Source of the DNA: Candidatus Auribacter fodinae
GTDB lineage: Bacteria; Auribacterota; Auribacteria; Auribacterales; Auribacteraceae
Length of the DNA stretch: 60,208 bases
Direction: 5' to 3'
Assembly: GCA_003599815.1 (NCBI GenBank)
Contig: QZJZ01000043.1
Coordinates: 1 to 60,208 of the forward strand
Below are positions 8,501-23,500 of this stretch, piece by piece. The notes beneath the pieces were generated by a model. The model was given only the letters and a program-made list of their open reading frames with translations, did not search any database and was not told the DNA's origin. The number at the start of each line of letters is the position of its first letter. The stretch's first letter is position 1. A program made the translations under genes and the position numbers.

Positions 8501-11500
8501 CATTGCCTGCGGAAATAACCGCCGCCAGCAAGGGGTATTGATCGCTGTACTGTTCTTTTAAGATAGAGAGCCTGCGCTCTACAGCATCCGTGCCCAACGC
8601 CGCAATTTCTTTATCAACACGGACATTCAGCAAATTAAGGATATATCCTGTCAGTTTTTCAGCATCTTCCTGTTTTAATCCTTTCTGATCGACCAGATGC
8701 TGTGTAATGCGAGACTGTATGGTTTCTATCTGTGTATTAACTCGTAACAACATGTCATCAATGACCACACCCATTGAGGCAAGATCCTGCATCAACTGTT
8801 TTTCAAATGCCAACGCTTCTTTATTTTCAGGATCTATATACAGCACCGTTTGATTATGAGAAAAAGCTTTAATAGTCAGTTGTTTCTTTTCCTGTTCAGT
8901 ATCAACTAACTGCGATCTCCTATATGCTATTTTGGACGCATCTGTGTGTGAAACAACAGAATCAGGATCATTCATCATTTGCATTTGTGCATACGCATCC
9001 GCTATTTCAAGATCTTCAAGAGAGTCAATATTAGGTAGTTGTTTAATAATAGAATCCATCGTAACGATCAGTTTATCCCTGAGGCTAACTTTACCTGTTT
9101 CAGGAAGCATAAGCTTTACAGCCTCCGCATCAGCCATTTCAAAGGCTTTTGGCAGTTGTACCTCATTGTTGCGGCTATAAATATTAAGTACCTGCTGAAT
9201 CGCTTCCTTGTCCCATAAATCCAGTTCGGATGTTTCAAAAGATGCGAGTTCTTTTGAAGTACCTTTAAAATCAGACACACTCTGCTGAAACCAAACATCC
9301 GTATTATCGGTTCTTCCATCATGCAGAATCTGATGATGTTTAACGTGCTCTTTTGCAATCTCAGCGGCACTGTCAGCTCGTCCCTGAATAACCGAAATAT
9401 CACGTCCGTAAGAACTGCCGACCAACATATCTTTTACTGCAATATCCACATACCCGACACTGACAACCGGACGAGATTGAACGATAACAGCCGCCTGCTC
9501 ATTCTTCTGCGTAACAAAACCATTATCAGCGTATCTCTGATAAGTGGCGGCATCAATGTTTAAAAGAGCGCCTGAGAATGTAGCGGCACCTGTTTCAGCA
9601 TCTACGGATACTGAAAACTGCGTCGGTTGAGGTATACGCGTACCGTCCTTGTCAACAAAAACAATGTTCCCGGTAGAGGCTTCCTGAAAAACACGGAAGT
9701 CAGTCGCTACGTTATCAATAAGAGCCGTAAAAACCTGACCGTCTCCCGCTAACATTTCCTGAGAGAATGTCATCGTCTGCTGTTGAACAACATAGGGCAC
9801 ATCAATAGTTGGAAATTTTACCAGTCTTGTAGTTCCGTCCGCAAGCTGAGCAAGCACAACAACCGCAGTGCGTGTATTAGATACATACTCTTCATTAGAC
9901 CATTTATCATACTGTTCCTGTGTAATATATTGAATCTTATCGGCAGAGACAGTTTTTTCTATTTCAGCGACTTCAGGGCGTGACAAAACCAATCCCCTGC
10001 CGCGCATATCGTTAAAGAAAGCATCAATATTCTTTGCAAGGTCTCGCATATCGCTTGTTGCTTCAATTACACGCAGGGAATCCTCAATCAGTTTGTCACC
10101 AATCCTCATACCCCATTGCCGACTTGTAGCGCCGACATTATTTCCATCAAAACGGTATATGCGTAGATTTCCTGTTTCGCTGTTCCATTCAATTTTCCCG
10201 TATTCATCGCCGCCAACACGGAAGGTGACTGCAATATCTTCCGACGGACGGAACCAGACAACATAGTTGATCATATTCTTGAAAATCCTGTTGCCGGTAA
10301 ACACACCATCGGTATTGGAGAGGTTTTCTGATTCATATATCACCATTGTCTGAACCATCTTATCAATAATCGACTGTAATTCTTCTTCAGCTTTTCCTTC
10401 TTCCAAACCAATTCGATATGCTTCCAATAAATTCAAAATCGAAGTTTCCTCAGAATAAAGGCCATCAATCGGTTTCTGTAAAACTTCATACTCACTAACC
10501 AAAGCGCTCATCCGGGCGGCAGTATTAAGTTCCGTATTTGATTGTTTATAAAGCGTGATGCCTGTCTTTGCCGCAATACGGGCATTTTTAAGGATATCAT
10601 TAATATTGGCGAAGAGATCCTGGATCTGCTGAGAATTCGGATCAACACCTTGCTCTATCAAATCTCTTACCTGAGTAATGATTGGCTGAAACTGGTCATC
10701 AAACAGAAGCTGTTGATGTTTAGCCGCGAGAAAAGCTTGTTTATACAGTTCATCCACAATCTTCGTTGCATTGGTAATTTGTCTGGTCTGATCACGTTGA
10801 ATCAACGGCACTGATTCATTGGAAATGCCGCCATAAAAATGCACTCTGTTATCACGCAAACCATCAGACAATATTTGTTCCAGTTCAGCGCTTACAGGGG
10901 TGATTTCCTTTAAATTTTTCAAGCTCCGATCAACAACTGCGTTTTTAAACTCCGAACTCTGAATAATTTCTGTTAAAATAGCATTTGCCTTATCCGGGCT
11001 CTTCATACCGGAAAACGTGAGAAAGAATTCTGCTCCCGCATTACCTATATGAACTCGTACACCTTCTTCCGCAAAGCGTTTTTCAAGTGTTTCACGAAGA
11101 ACACTGCCAACGGCGGCAATACCTGCATCACCAAGAAAATGCCCCTGATCGTGGATAGCGCCAAAGGTATTAAAATTGTCCTTAAAGTTTTGGATTTTCA
11201 AATATCCAACAACAACAGGATTACCCTGCTCAATATCCTTAATTGTTTGTTCCTGATGAGCACGAATACTCATTGACGATGGAGACACCGGCGAACGCAT
11301 TAATCCTTTATGCAGTGTCCTGAAACGATCCCATTTTGATTCAGGCTGTAATTCCATAAGAGAATCAACCATTTGCTGTTGTACATTTGCGGCATAATTC
11401 CCGAAATGCTTTGTTACCAGCCTGCTAAACTCCGTGTGACGGTCCTCAACGTCCGGAATACGGGTAATTTTATCAATTTCATTTGCGATAGCTGATGGAG

Positions 11501-14500
11501 CAACCACTTCCGAATCAATACCGAACAATAAGTTGTATGGTATTTTCTGATTATTTGTCAGGCGCTCGCGAAAATCGCCGAATTCAGCGTCTAGTTTTTC
11601 AGTTTGTATAGCTCTCTGTCGTTGTAATTCGGCAAGCTGTCGAGCCTGTTTTGCATCCGGAGTCAGCATGCCTGCTAACTGAGACAGTATGGCATATGCC
11701 TGTTTAACATATTTATTATCAGCATCTTGTGATTTAATAGCAAATGCTCTGCTGAAATCTTTTAATTTAGAAACCAGTTTCCCTTCTTGTTTGAGTATAA
11801 TTTCTTCAAATCGGTCGTTGTTATACTCAATCGCTTCACGGCTCCCCTGTTTGAAATGATCACCTAGTACCCTAAGAGGGCCATCAATATATTCACTTTC
11901 GTAATCAAGAAGCATACTGCGTGCACCAACTGAAATCATATTCGCGCGAGAATTGATCCGTTCCAGTATAGCATCCTGATCAGCAGTTACTTTATGAGCG
12001 ATAACGTTATTCAAGATCGCTCCGTTCTCAATTACAACTTGTTTTCCTACTTTTACGTCTGTTAATTGCGCTCCACTGGCAATTGATGACTGTAAATTGG
12101 AATCAACAGCTATAGAACTATTGATAATAGTGACATGCTCACCAACACGAACATGTTCCCCCAGTTTGGAATTAATAAGGATCGATGCTTTTCCGACAGC
12201 ATCCTTATTAAATACTGTATTGCCAATCACTATGACTCCATTTTCAACAAAGACTTCCTGTTGAAAAATATGACGGAATAATGGGTTGCCGGACATTGCG
12301 ATCAACTGTTGAAAATCTCCTGATTGCTCAAGCCTTTTCATTTCAAATATTGTCAGGATATCAGGGTTTACATCGGTGACTTTACCGAAGTTATGTGCTT
12401 CTACGACACCGCTTCTATTTTTGCCAAAAACTAATAAATCTCCGCTAACTTCAAGAATACCTCCGTTTTTAATGGCATCAGTCAGCGCTGATCCGTAACC
12501 TTTCTCTAACAAATTGGACAATGTTTGACGCCCTAAATCAAGTACGATCTGTTGTTTGCCGGCAACAGTCAGTTCGATGCGATCAAGATCGATGCCGCCA
12601 GCTTTACCGGCATAAGCATCTGCCTGAATAGCGGCAATCACCGCTTCCCCAACAGTATTAATATCGGTAACATTAAGTACAAGAGTACGTTGTCCGTTCA
12701 CCTCTCTATATTCCACTACCGTGCCGCTAACGGTTGGAGTTTCTCCGCGACGAATTTCCTTCTGTGTCTGTGCTTCTGTCGCCACAACTTTTCCATCACG
12801 TATGGTAAGCTGAACTGTGGGAGTAACCATGTCACGTTTATCTTCAAGCGACCGTTGATCTTGTATAACCTGCATTGATCTGTTTGGATACAATGCGGCA
12901 GGGGAAACTTCAGCGGGTTCATAAGTACGAGGAATACCTTCAAAATCAATATTCGCCGCTTTCTTTTTTGTTATAAGCTGGGCTTGTTTTTCCTTCCCGA
13001 AAAACTTGAGAATGTTTGTGGTTGTTGTGTCAAGAACAGCGGCAATATTTGTCATTATTTTTTCAAAACGGGTTACTTCCGGCTGAGCCGCTTTTTTTGC
13101 AACCCGAGTAGCCTGTTCTATCCTGCGCATAGTAAGATCCTGACTGATACTGCGGCTCACTATTTCAGCAGTATTTTTCTCGCCAATATCAATTTCTGCT
13201 GTAGTTCGTTCGCTGAGTTCAACCTCCGAAAGGATTTCCCGTGATTTGGCAACAATCGCCTTTGAATAAGTGGTAACCAGTGCATCAAGAAATTTTTCAT
13301 ATTCCGTTCCGATTTCACGTTCAAATTCCGCTATCACCGCATCTGTAGCATCTTTGACCCTTTGAGTTGTCTGCGCGCGAACACGTATAACTTCGTCCCG
13401 AAGTGCATCGCTTACGCTAACAAATGCTTCACCGAGTACACCACCAAAAATAATGGTATCCAAGGTCAGCTCATTTTTTCTAACCTGCGATTGAATCTCA
13501 GTACGTTTTTGTTGGAGAAGATCAGGATTACTATATTCACTGCCTATTACAATTCCTAAAGCGCCAAGGTTTTTCTGGAGCTGTTCAAAATCAGCAGTGT
13601 TTTTTTGAGAAGAATCAAACTGTGAAAAGGCTACATCAATAACACCTAGAATTTCTTTTTGAGTCAAACCTTCTTTTTTAATTGCATCAAGTTTGGTTTG
13701 TAACTCATTCGTATACTTGTTTTTCAGAGCAGACCATTGTTCAAGAAGCCCGGCATTAGCAGATCTGAATGCATCATCAAGCAAATTCTGGTTAACAATA
13801 GTATGTTCTCCTGTTTTAATTTGCTCGCTGAGAAATTCCTTAATCTGCAAAGCATTCTCGGCTGTCACTGAGTCATCAACAGCAAGTCCAACCATGCGCA
13901 AATCGCGTTTTAGATCATCAAGGCTTTTACTCTTTTCAAACTGTTCAAAAATACTATCCAATACCTGCAAATTAAGCTGTATTGAAAAATCCTGTCCGTC
14001 TTTAGTCTGATACGTACCTGACTGAATGGAACTTTTCACTCTGCCGACTTCAAGCGCTTTCGTATATTCCTTTTCATCAAAGTATGATTTGGTGATACGT
14101 TTTTCCGAATCAATAATATCAAGATAATACTGAGCGTCTTTAAACAGATTAGCAAGATCACGCTCAACAGAGGCATAATCCATCAAGAGTTCTGCTGACC
14201 GTGCTACTGTATCAGCAGAAATCGGAGCTGGTAAAATATCCGCAAATGTCTCATTTACATACGATATGAATTCCTGTGGGGATTTAAAACTCTCGGCAGG
14301 TTTAAGCGTTGCCAGTTGTTGCTCCACCTTGAGGCGCAACTGAACATCTGACAAACCTTCACTTTCTTCCAACTCTTTCAACCGGGCAAGCGCATGAGAA
14401 ACAAGTACAGCACGTATAATTTCAGTATGCGTAGCGGCGACGCTGGAATCAAATCTGATAGAAATAATCTGAGAAAGATGCGCTTCAGTTAAACCAAATG

Positions 14501-17500
14501 ATTTGGCTTCATCAATAAGGCTCTGTTGGATATTGCCAGAGGCGTCAAAAAAATCCGTTCGTTGCTTAAGATCGGTTGTTAGTTTAGCGATAAACTTATT
14601 TGCCTGATCTTTGGCTGTTGTCTCCAGCATTCCAGTATTAATCAGATAATTCTGAATCTGATTCGAAAGATCTGTTTTTATACTGCTCATTTTGGCTGAT
14701 CGATCAAACTGAAGCGCCTGATCAAGCGCTGTTTGCTTCAAAGAACTGTCCACAGGACCAAGTAATGAATCAAATTCAGACTGCAAACGAGTCATAATAT
14801 CGGTCAGAGCTTGCTGGCGCTCGAGATATCGGTCATGTTTGACAACACCTTCGCGCGTACCAATATTTTCAAATGCGCGTACTGCTATTTGATCTCCGTC
14901 AGAATCCAGAGAAATCAATGTCTGTTCTGTGCGAGGAGCCTTCTGACGGCCGCCACGTCCAAAGAGCTGAATTGTAATACGTTCAGATAAGGAGTTTCCA
15001 ACCTCAAATACCTGATATCCATATGCACGTTCCACCCTGAAATTCTGAAGCACATCCCGCAACCGTCCGTTCAATGTTTCCTGCAAATATGAATCGGAAA
15101 CCTGCGCTGAGATAGCGGTCTGAAGCAGTTTGACGTATGCGTCAATGGCTTCGCCTTTTGCTTTGCGTGTGAAAAGATCTCTGTCTGAATCAAATTGATC
15201 AATAATACTGTTTATTCCCGAATAAAGAATATACTGGGGGTTTTCCTTAAACTGGTTCATCACTACCTGCACATCAGTTTCTGATGCTTGTTGAGGAGTA
15301 GACGGATTAACAATTAAACGGGCCAGCTCACGCAAAGATTCTTGATTCGTATTAAAGTGTTGAATTAAAGAACGTTCAACAGTGTCATTACGCAAAATTG
15401 AATCAAATTGCCCCATATCAAATAAACTTAACTTAAAGTCTTTACCACGAGTACCGTATGGAGAAATAAAAGTCACACTGCCCCGCTCTCCTGCCAATTT
15501 CAGGAAATTCCGTTCCTCTTCTTCAGTCTTAAACGAACTGCCGTGAAAAACATAGACTTTGGACATTCTGTCAACAGTCGTTTCGAGTTCCGAAACGGCA
15601 TCCCTGACAGCCGATATATCCGGTAATCCCTGCCGGATAGCTTCAGGCAACGCATCATTGAAGCGGAAAAGGATATTAGCGAATTTCAATTCATCTTTCG
15701 TCACATCGAGACCGGAAAGCTGTTGGATTAATATATCAAAATTAGTGACAACATCCTGTAAACGAGCAATTTGTGCGTCGAGTTGAGCAACCAAATCCAT
15801 GTTATTCTGAGCTAAAGCATCCTGTCTCTGCTGTTGTAAATTATCCAAAGCATTTGTTAATGTTCCTTTTTCCTTGGAGATCTGGTCAAAATACTCTGAA
15901 TAGGAATTATACAGCACCGATTTCAACTGGCTTAAAGCCTGAGCGGCTACTTCAGCTTTGGTCTTTAGGGTCGGATCGGAATCCGAGGCACGAACAGCCA
16001 TCGCGCCGCGTATTTGCATCAGGATATCACGGATGTTCTGTATTGTTTCAGTCGTTTTCGCATCTGCAGGGATTATTGACTCAAAGGCAGATAACTGTTG
16101 CAACACTTGCGTTTCAAATTGATCGAGAGCTGATTTATACAACTGTTCAGCATCACTTTCATCACGTGTACCGGCAAGAATCGGAGCACCGTCACGATTG
16201 GCGAAAATTGACTCTATCTGTTGCAATAAATACGCGTCACGCTGCTGTTTAGTCTTAAACACAGCGGCATCACGACGTTCAATAACTTTTTGTATAGCAG
16301 GAGGTATTTCAGCAATGATATCTTTCTGGAATAGTTTCTCCATTTCTTCTCTGGCAACTTCAGTAGCGATAGAGCCGCTAAATCCACTAAATTTTTCGAA
16401 AGATTTTATAACGTCAGCCCCGCCAATTTTACCGGAGGTAACGCTATCGCCAAGCACATCTATATTAACTCCCATGAAATATTTAGCGTATATTTCCATG
16501 ACCGTATGACGATGATTGCTCTGACGCTCGTTTCCATGGTCACCCTGACTTTTAATCAGTTTGATATCCTTTACGATACCCTGATCATTGCGAACCAGTT
16601 CTCCATCCTGATCGTATTTATCCTCAAGTACCCAATGCACTTTTTCCTTATGAAAGAGATGCTGTTCAAGCGTAATGCGAACAATTTCGGTAAATTCCTG
16701 TTTTGCAGGCAATTCAACTCCCTGCTGCTGCGCCGACTGGTATACCTTGTCTATCATGGAAAATATTTCAGATCCCTGATGAAACTCGATAACTTTATTT
16801 TCACGGGTACCCTTGATAGTATAAAGGCTTGAATCCTGAGTCGCAGTTTTCAAGCGTGAAAACAAATCCCTGAATACGGAATAATTCTCATCAGTATCAC
16901 GTTCTTTTGATATTTCAGCGCCTTCACCACGTATTTGCAATACAAAGTCCCACGCTAACCGGTATTTCTGTACTTCCTTGGCTTTCAGGGAGTCGCTAAC
17001 TTCAGCGTTAATGAAGTCCATCAGCGACCCTTCAAAAACAAGAGCGTCGATTTCATCAAAGTTGGCATACGCAAGTTGCTGGGGAAGCATGCGTTCCTGT
17101 TCCGTACGGGTAATGTCTTCCAGTTTCATAAAGGCATAATCTGAAAATGGCATATATATTATTCGAGGGGTAAGCGGAAGCCCCTGTTCTTCGCGCTGAT
17201 CACGCCGCATGAATAATTCTTTAGCTTTGTTTCGATCTGTTTCGCGTGTAACAACCTCTATATCAACACCAAGACGCGATAGAAAACCACGAACTTCGTT
17301 TGCATCATTTTTTGCGAATGCCTCCTGAGTAAGGAACTGTACAGCAGTTTCTCCGGAAAGCGCATGAATATATAAAGCAAGCGCAGATGTAATGGTTTTA
17401 CCTTCACCTGTACCCACATTAAGGATACCGCCATTTGCCAGCAGAGAGCCGGCAAGCAACTGGATATCGTGATATACATAACCTCGCTCCATGAGCATTG

Positions 17501-20500
17501 CCATTGAAACAGCGGTAAACGCATCTTTAATCAGTTCCGCATCAACGTGCCCATTTATGAGGTCATGATCGCGATATTTATTTTGGAGGTCTAGCGTAAT
17601 CTGGGATAAACGCTGGTTGACAACCTGCTGGTATTTATCAGAGCGAACAAGGTCGGTACGCAGCATATTCTGGAGCGCAGACATATCCATCTCAAGAATG
17701 TTGGTTCGTTCGCTGAGTATCTCAGGAGATATCTCTATTTCCCTGCGAAGCTGCAGCTGAACCTGATCGGTCAATTTTTCATACTGCTCACCCGCCTGAC
17801 GTTTTTCTTCCTGTTCAGCTTTAAATTCAGCGATTTTTGTTTCCAATTTCTTGGTAATTTTTTGCTGTATGTACGTTTCTGTAAGATACGCTTTTTTAAG
17901 GTAATCAATAGTCGCCGTATCGCCACGAATAAGGTCATTATACATCGCTTCAAAATTTGGGGTCGCACTGTCTATATAGTTTTCTTTTAACAGGCTCAAC
18001 GCTACAAATCTTGTAACCAGATCCGTAATATCCATGCCTGAAAGTTCCGCAATCCGCTGTGCATTACCCTGCTGGCCCTCAAGCTGTATGATCTTGTCAA
18101 TTAAGACTGATTCGCGGGTCTGGATGTTTTCCATGATGCTTTTAAGTTCACTGGCAAAACTCAAGTTGCGCATACTCATAATTTGAGTAAGCATGAACAA
18201 CTGTTGAACGTTCTCGGGACGGACAGTCTCAATGTTCAAACGTCCCAGCTGTTCAAGTAAAACATCCTGATTTTCAAGAATTGTCAGATTGAGGAAAGCT
18301 TGGTCTTTTGCATCAAGCACAGAATCAATTTGGCTATAAATGCGTTCCAAAATAACTTCTTTCTGTTCTTCAGCCATTTTTTTAAGCTGAAACATATTTC
18401 TTTCCTTACCCCGGACATTGATTAGAAATTCCTGTTGGCGAATAAGGTTTTCAGCATAAGTATCAATATCTTGGGTAAACGTAGGAACATCTTTCAGACG
18501 AGCCTTCACTGCCGACAATACAGCGCGTGCCAGCGCATCATTCACAGATGAAACACCCGGCCTGCTGAACGCTATTGCCAAAATAGCCTGAATATCCTCA
18601 TTAGTCAAATTGGGAGTATTCTTTATAAAATCAACGAGATTCTGGTTAAATGCTTTACTCATCAGCATTTCACGAACCAGATTAATATGCACATCCTGTT
18701 TGGCGCCTTCCAGATCAACAGTGTATGTCTGAATGTCAGAACCTGCGCGCCTGAGATAATCCCTGAAAGTATCAACTGACTTGATTGCCGCTTCAATATC
18801 AGCATGAATACTGGTATTTACTGTTTGTCGCTCAATTTTAGATAATTGCTGTCCCTCAGCTCTGTCTTGCTTTTCGACAAGGCCGCGATACTCCATTTCA
18901 ATATCAGATCTTTTCTGGGCATGTTTTTTCTGTTGTTCCTTGATGTTTGTCATTTCTGTTTGAGCGGCATTTATAATTGCCTGATATATACTCAACTGAC
19001 CGACATTTTGTGCATCTTCCCGACTCCGTTCATGCTGTTGCGATGCTCTGTTCATTTGAAACGCAATTAGTTCCTTTTTCGCTTCAAGCGAGTTGATTTG
19101 TAATGTTTGAATTTCAGCTTCTTTCTGTAAAATTTTTACGGCATATGAATTAGCCGCGACAGTATCATTTTTCGCTTTAGCTTCTGAGTACAAATTACGT
19201 ATTTTTTGAATTTCACGTTCCAGAGTGCTGATTTGCTCAGCAAAAGATTTTAATGCCTCATCTCTTTGCTTAATAGCTGGAGTAATGCCAAGATCAATAC
19301 CTAATTCCCGTTGAACTGAAGTATCCAGCAGGTTCAGGACTCTGATAAATGCACCAAGTACAGCTGTGGTCGTTGCTCCGTCAGTAATTGTCTTCACGGC
19401 AAATTCAAAACGACGCCCCTCAGAATCATATACGACGAGTTTGTTACCTTCAAGATGAGAGCTCGGCAGTTTATCTATCGCTGTAGTAGAAACTTGTTGA
19501 AATTCCTGTAATTTGAGTTGTCCTCCTTTAGCAAGGTCAACTTCATAATTTACATTATCAATACTGATCTGGTGAACTGCCGTGTCCCGGATATCACTAA
19601 ATGCATAAAGATTATTAGTCGCCAACTGTCGTACAAGCTCTCTGGCACGATCCGCTTCATCCGTGAAAGATTGAACAGAAACCGCATTATAAATATCATT
19701 AATAACAGCATCAGCAACTTCAATCTCTACAAAATCCAACCGCCGATTCTGCGTTGCAAGAATCTGATTAATATACTGTTTTTTAAGATCAACTATACGG
19801 CTCTGAGCAACAGTATCTACCGCCGTAAGTTTGGAAAGCCGATCAATCTCTGCCTGAACGAGTGTTACGGACGTCGCGTCTGGCATCGGCCTGACCTGCT
19901 CAGGCAACTGCATTTTAAACTCATGTATCAAAGTCCCATCCGCCTGATAAACAGATGTGGCAGAATTTCCTATCCGGTCAATAACCGTTTTGCTATGGCC
20001 AGTTATAACACCCTCACTATCACGTAATAAAGTCACTTGAAAAGAATTGTCCTTATCCTGAAAACTGATCACAATTTCTTCATGAGCAATAGTGCCTGCT
20101 TTTTGATCAAGCACTTTCCTGATTGTTACACCATCAAGCTGACGTTCAGTAAGATTCGCCACATCAACAACGAGCGTTTTCTGTTGTCCTTCTGGGCCGA
20201 CCGCAAAATAAAGAAACTCTTTACCGCCAAGTTCTGCGAGTTTCCACTGCTCAAACTTAATGACTTTATCAGACTGATCACCGACAAAAATATCCATGGA
20301 CGGTATATCTCTCAATTGTTCCTGCTCGCGTTGTGCGAGTTTTTCTTTCTGGCGGATTAACGCCTGAGCCAACCTGTTCTTTTCTTCCTGAATCTCCTGA
20401 GTTCGCGTATCAATATTCTGAAACCTTTGGCGTAATTCTTCTTGTAAGGATTGTTCAGTCACATATTGGTCAAGGAACAAATCGTTATACTGCGCAGTGA

Positions 20501-23500
20501 TATCAGGCGCATGGCGGGTAATGTCAGTTAACGAACCATTATTCAGTTCAACACCGGCTTTCAGCAGTGCGGTTACAAGTGCATTCTGTGCGGTCTGTGA
20601 TACAACTTGCTGAGGATCGACTTTCTGCCATATTTCATTTGAAATAAAGATGGTGCCAGTGCCTTTCACATCACCTTGCTTGATAAAAACAAACTGATTG
20701 CCGTCGGCAAGCCTGCCCGGTACGGAATCAACCACAACAATAGATATTTTACCTGAATCAAGTTGTGCGGCAATTTCTTGTGCCTGTGGAAGATTGGGAA
20801 AGACCTGCCTGATTTGTTCACCAAGAGATGTATTCCCGACAACCATGTCCACGCGACGATCACCAACTGAACCATGTATAAGCTGACCCTGATTCAACAA
20901 CAGGCTGGCTGTAGCCTCCAGCTGTTTATTAATCATTACTTCATAAGAAATCCCCGGAGTAATATAATTCAGCTCAGCAGTAAAAATCTCATTACCCGTC
21001 TGAATATCAAATATATGCACAACATTATCCGATGTAACCAAGCGAACCTGATTTGTCGCGGAATCGTAGCTATTATGAACAATCGTCGCATCACGCAAAG
21101 CAACAGGAACCGCGATAATACGATTCTCATTACCGGTAATGACAATACTTCCATGCTGAACAGATATGCTTACATTTTTGTTTATATCAAACGAGCTCAA
21201 ACGCTGTTCAACAGATGGTTTTACAGCCGCAATGCTTTGCGTAATAACTGGCATCATGCCGGCAATTTCAAGATCAGTGTATCCCTGCTGTCTAAGTTGC
21301 TGAACCACAACATACTGTCCAATCGAATCAACCTGCTGTGAATATGAGGTTGTGGTTGTCGGCATTTGTAAAATAGTGGAAAGTTCCTGAGCTTGATTAA
21401 CAGAAACTACCTGATTACCAATATAAAACTGGCTCAAAGCAGTCATTTGAGCCTGAGTAAAATTATTCTGTATAAAATCAATAACCGCGCGTTCCGAGAC
21501 AATTCTATCCGCGAGCGAATCGCCAAGACTGCTCCACTGGTTTGTCATCTGGCGAAATAATTCGACCTGCACAGCCACCGGGTTAGATAAGACAGACACA
21601 TCCAGCATAATGGAGCCATCAGTGTGTACAGCAGAAAGCGCACCGAGATTCTGCATAACTCGTATCTGGTTATTCTGAATAATGTTAGCAACCATTGTGC
21701 TATCTGACTGAGCAAGATTGATTAACGCCTTTCCGAGGTTCACTGCCTGAACGATAGTGATTGATCCGGCTTCTCCCGTAACAGATGACAATCCTAGTGC
21801 CTTCAGTACATACGTTATGATTGCCGTCTGCCCTTCCACGGTTAATCCATCTATCTGGTTAATAGATGACACCATATCCAGAAACGTATTCATTAAAGAC
21901 GTCTTTCCCGCCTCAGATAAACGGGTGTTTTCATTGATATAGAGCAGGCCAAACTTAACAACCTGCTGATTATCAGCATTGAGCGAATCCAGAATGGAAT
22001 CTATTTTATCTATATCAAGCGCGGTTCCGATAAGGAACGAATCAAATTTCTGAGCCAGATCAATAAACATCTCAGGACTGAGTTCTTTACTCATATTAAA
22101 AAGATTTATTATTTTATCTCGCTGAATAAGTTCCGACCGCTGTACTATCCTTTCTATGCGATTAATAAAGGCTTCATTGCCGGGGATATCCATATTTTCA
22201 TAGAACTGTTCTAATTTAAGAAACGCTGTCCGCTTCTCAAAAAGGTTTGTTGCCGGATTTAAAACAATTTGTTCAACAAGAGATTTGAGTTGGAACTCAA
22301 TAGCTGTAATCTCAGTCAAGGTAGTCGGTAAAACATTCCCTAGCTCTGTTATCAGGGAAATTAAGCTCAATTGATAATCAACTGATTGCGTTTTTGAACT
22401 TGCAACTTTAGTTTGTATAAGAGTAATCAGTTCAGTCATTGCCTGTGCATCGAGCAGACGTCTCTGGAAAGGACGGGTTTTCAACAACTCAATCATGGTA
22501 TTTACTTTGGAAAAATCACCGGATTCCAAAGCGGAAAGCATCGGAGTCATATATTTCGACATCAACGCATCATTCACCAGATTCTGCTTTAATACAGCAC
22601 CGCTGACATAGACATCAACCAGCTCATTTATCGTATTAATATTGGTAATAATATCCGCAACGCCATACTCATTAAGATTATTAAAGATAACTGCCGCACT
22701 ATGTGCCAGATTTTCGGGGATGGCCTCCTGTGCCCTGCCCGCTTCAACTAATTTTTGTTGAAGCTGCTGATAAATATAGGCCTGGTTTTTCAATGCATTC
22801 ACCTGTTGCGTGTTGCCAATAATTTTTTCAAGTTCTTTCATTATCGAAAGGGTATCCTTGCCCTGAGCACGCAACTGCTGAATTTGGGCTTTCTGCTGGA
22901 TGTCAATAATGTTAAGTGCATTTTCTATAAATATCTCACGAACAGCCGCACTCTGATAAATCGGATTAACTTTCAGTACAGCCATTGCCTTTTGTACCGT
23001 TTGAAACTGTTGTTCAAGCGGCATGTTCGCTATTGAAGTCGTCAGTAAACCTTGATCGGTCAGTACCTGCACCAACACAGAGTTAATACCAGTAAGCGTT
23101 TGTTTTTTTGTTTCGATGACAGTTTTCAGTACCGCCATTTTTATCGGGTTCTGCATATCCAAGTCCTGAAACTGCTGAAGGATAGCAGTCAATTCCTGCC
23201 CCATCGGTCCAAATTCAGCCTGGGCACTGCCTGTATTTATAGCCGCAGCTATCAGAGCATTAATGCTGTTTACAGCCTGATAATTACTAACAACAAAAAT
23301 AGTAGTAGCATCAAGAAGATATTGCTGTTGAATCTGTGATATTATTTGGCTTGAATTGCCTAGAGATTTGATTTGCAGCACATTCTGTGCAGGCATAGAA
23401 ATAAGCGATCCATCCATCCCGGCAATAGCAGTAAGAGCGGCTATATCCGTTGCGGATAATTTAGATAAATCCATCTGTATTGGAAGGGCTTGTACAAGTT

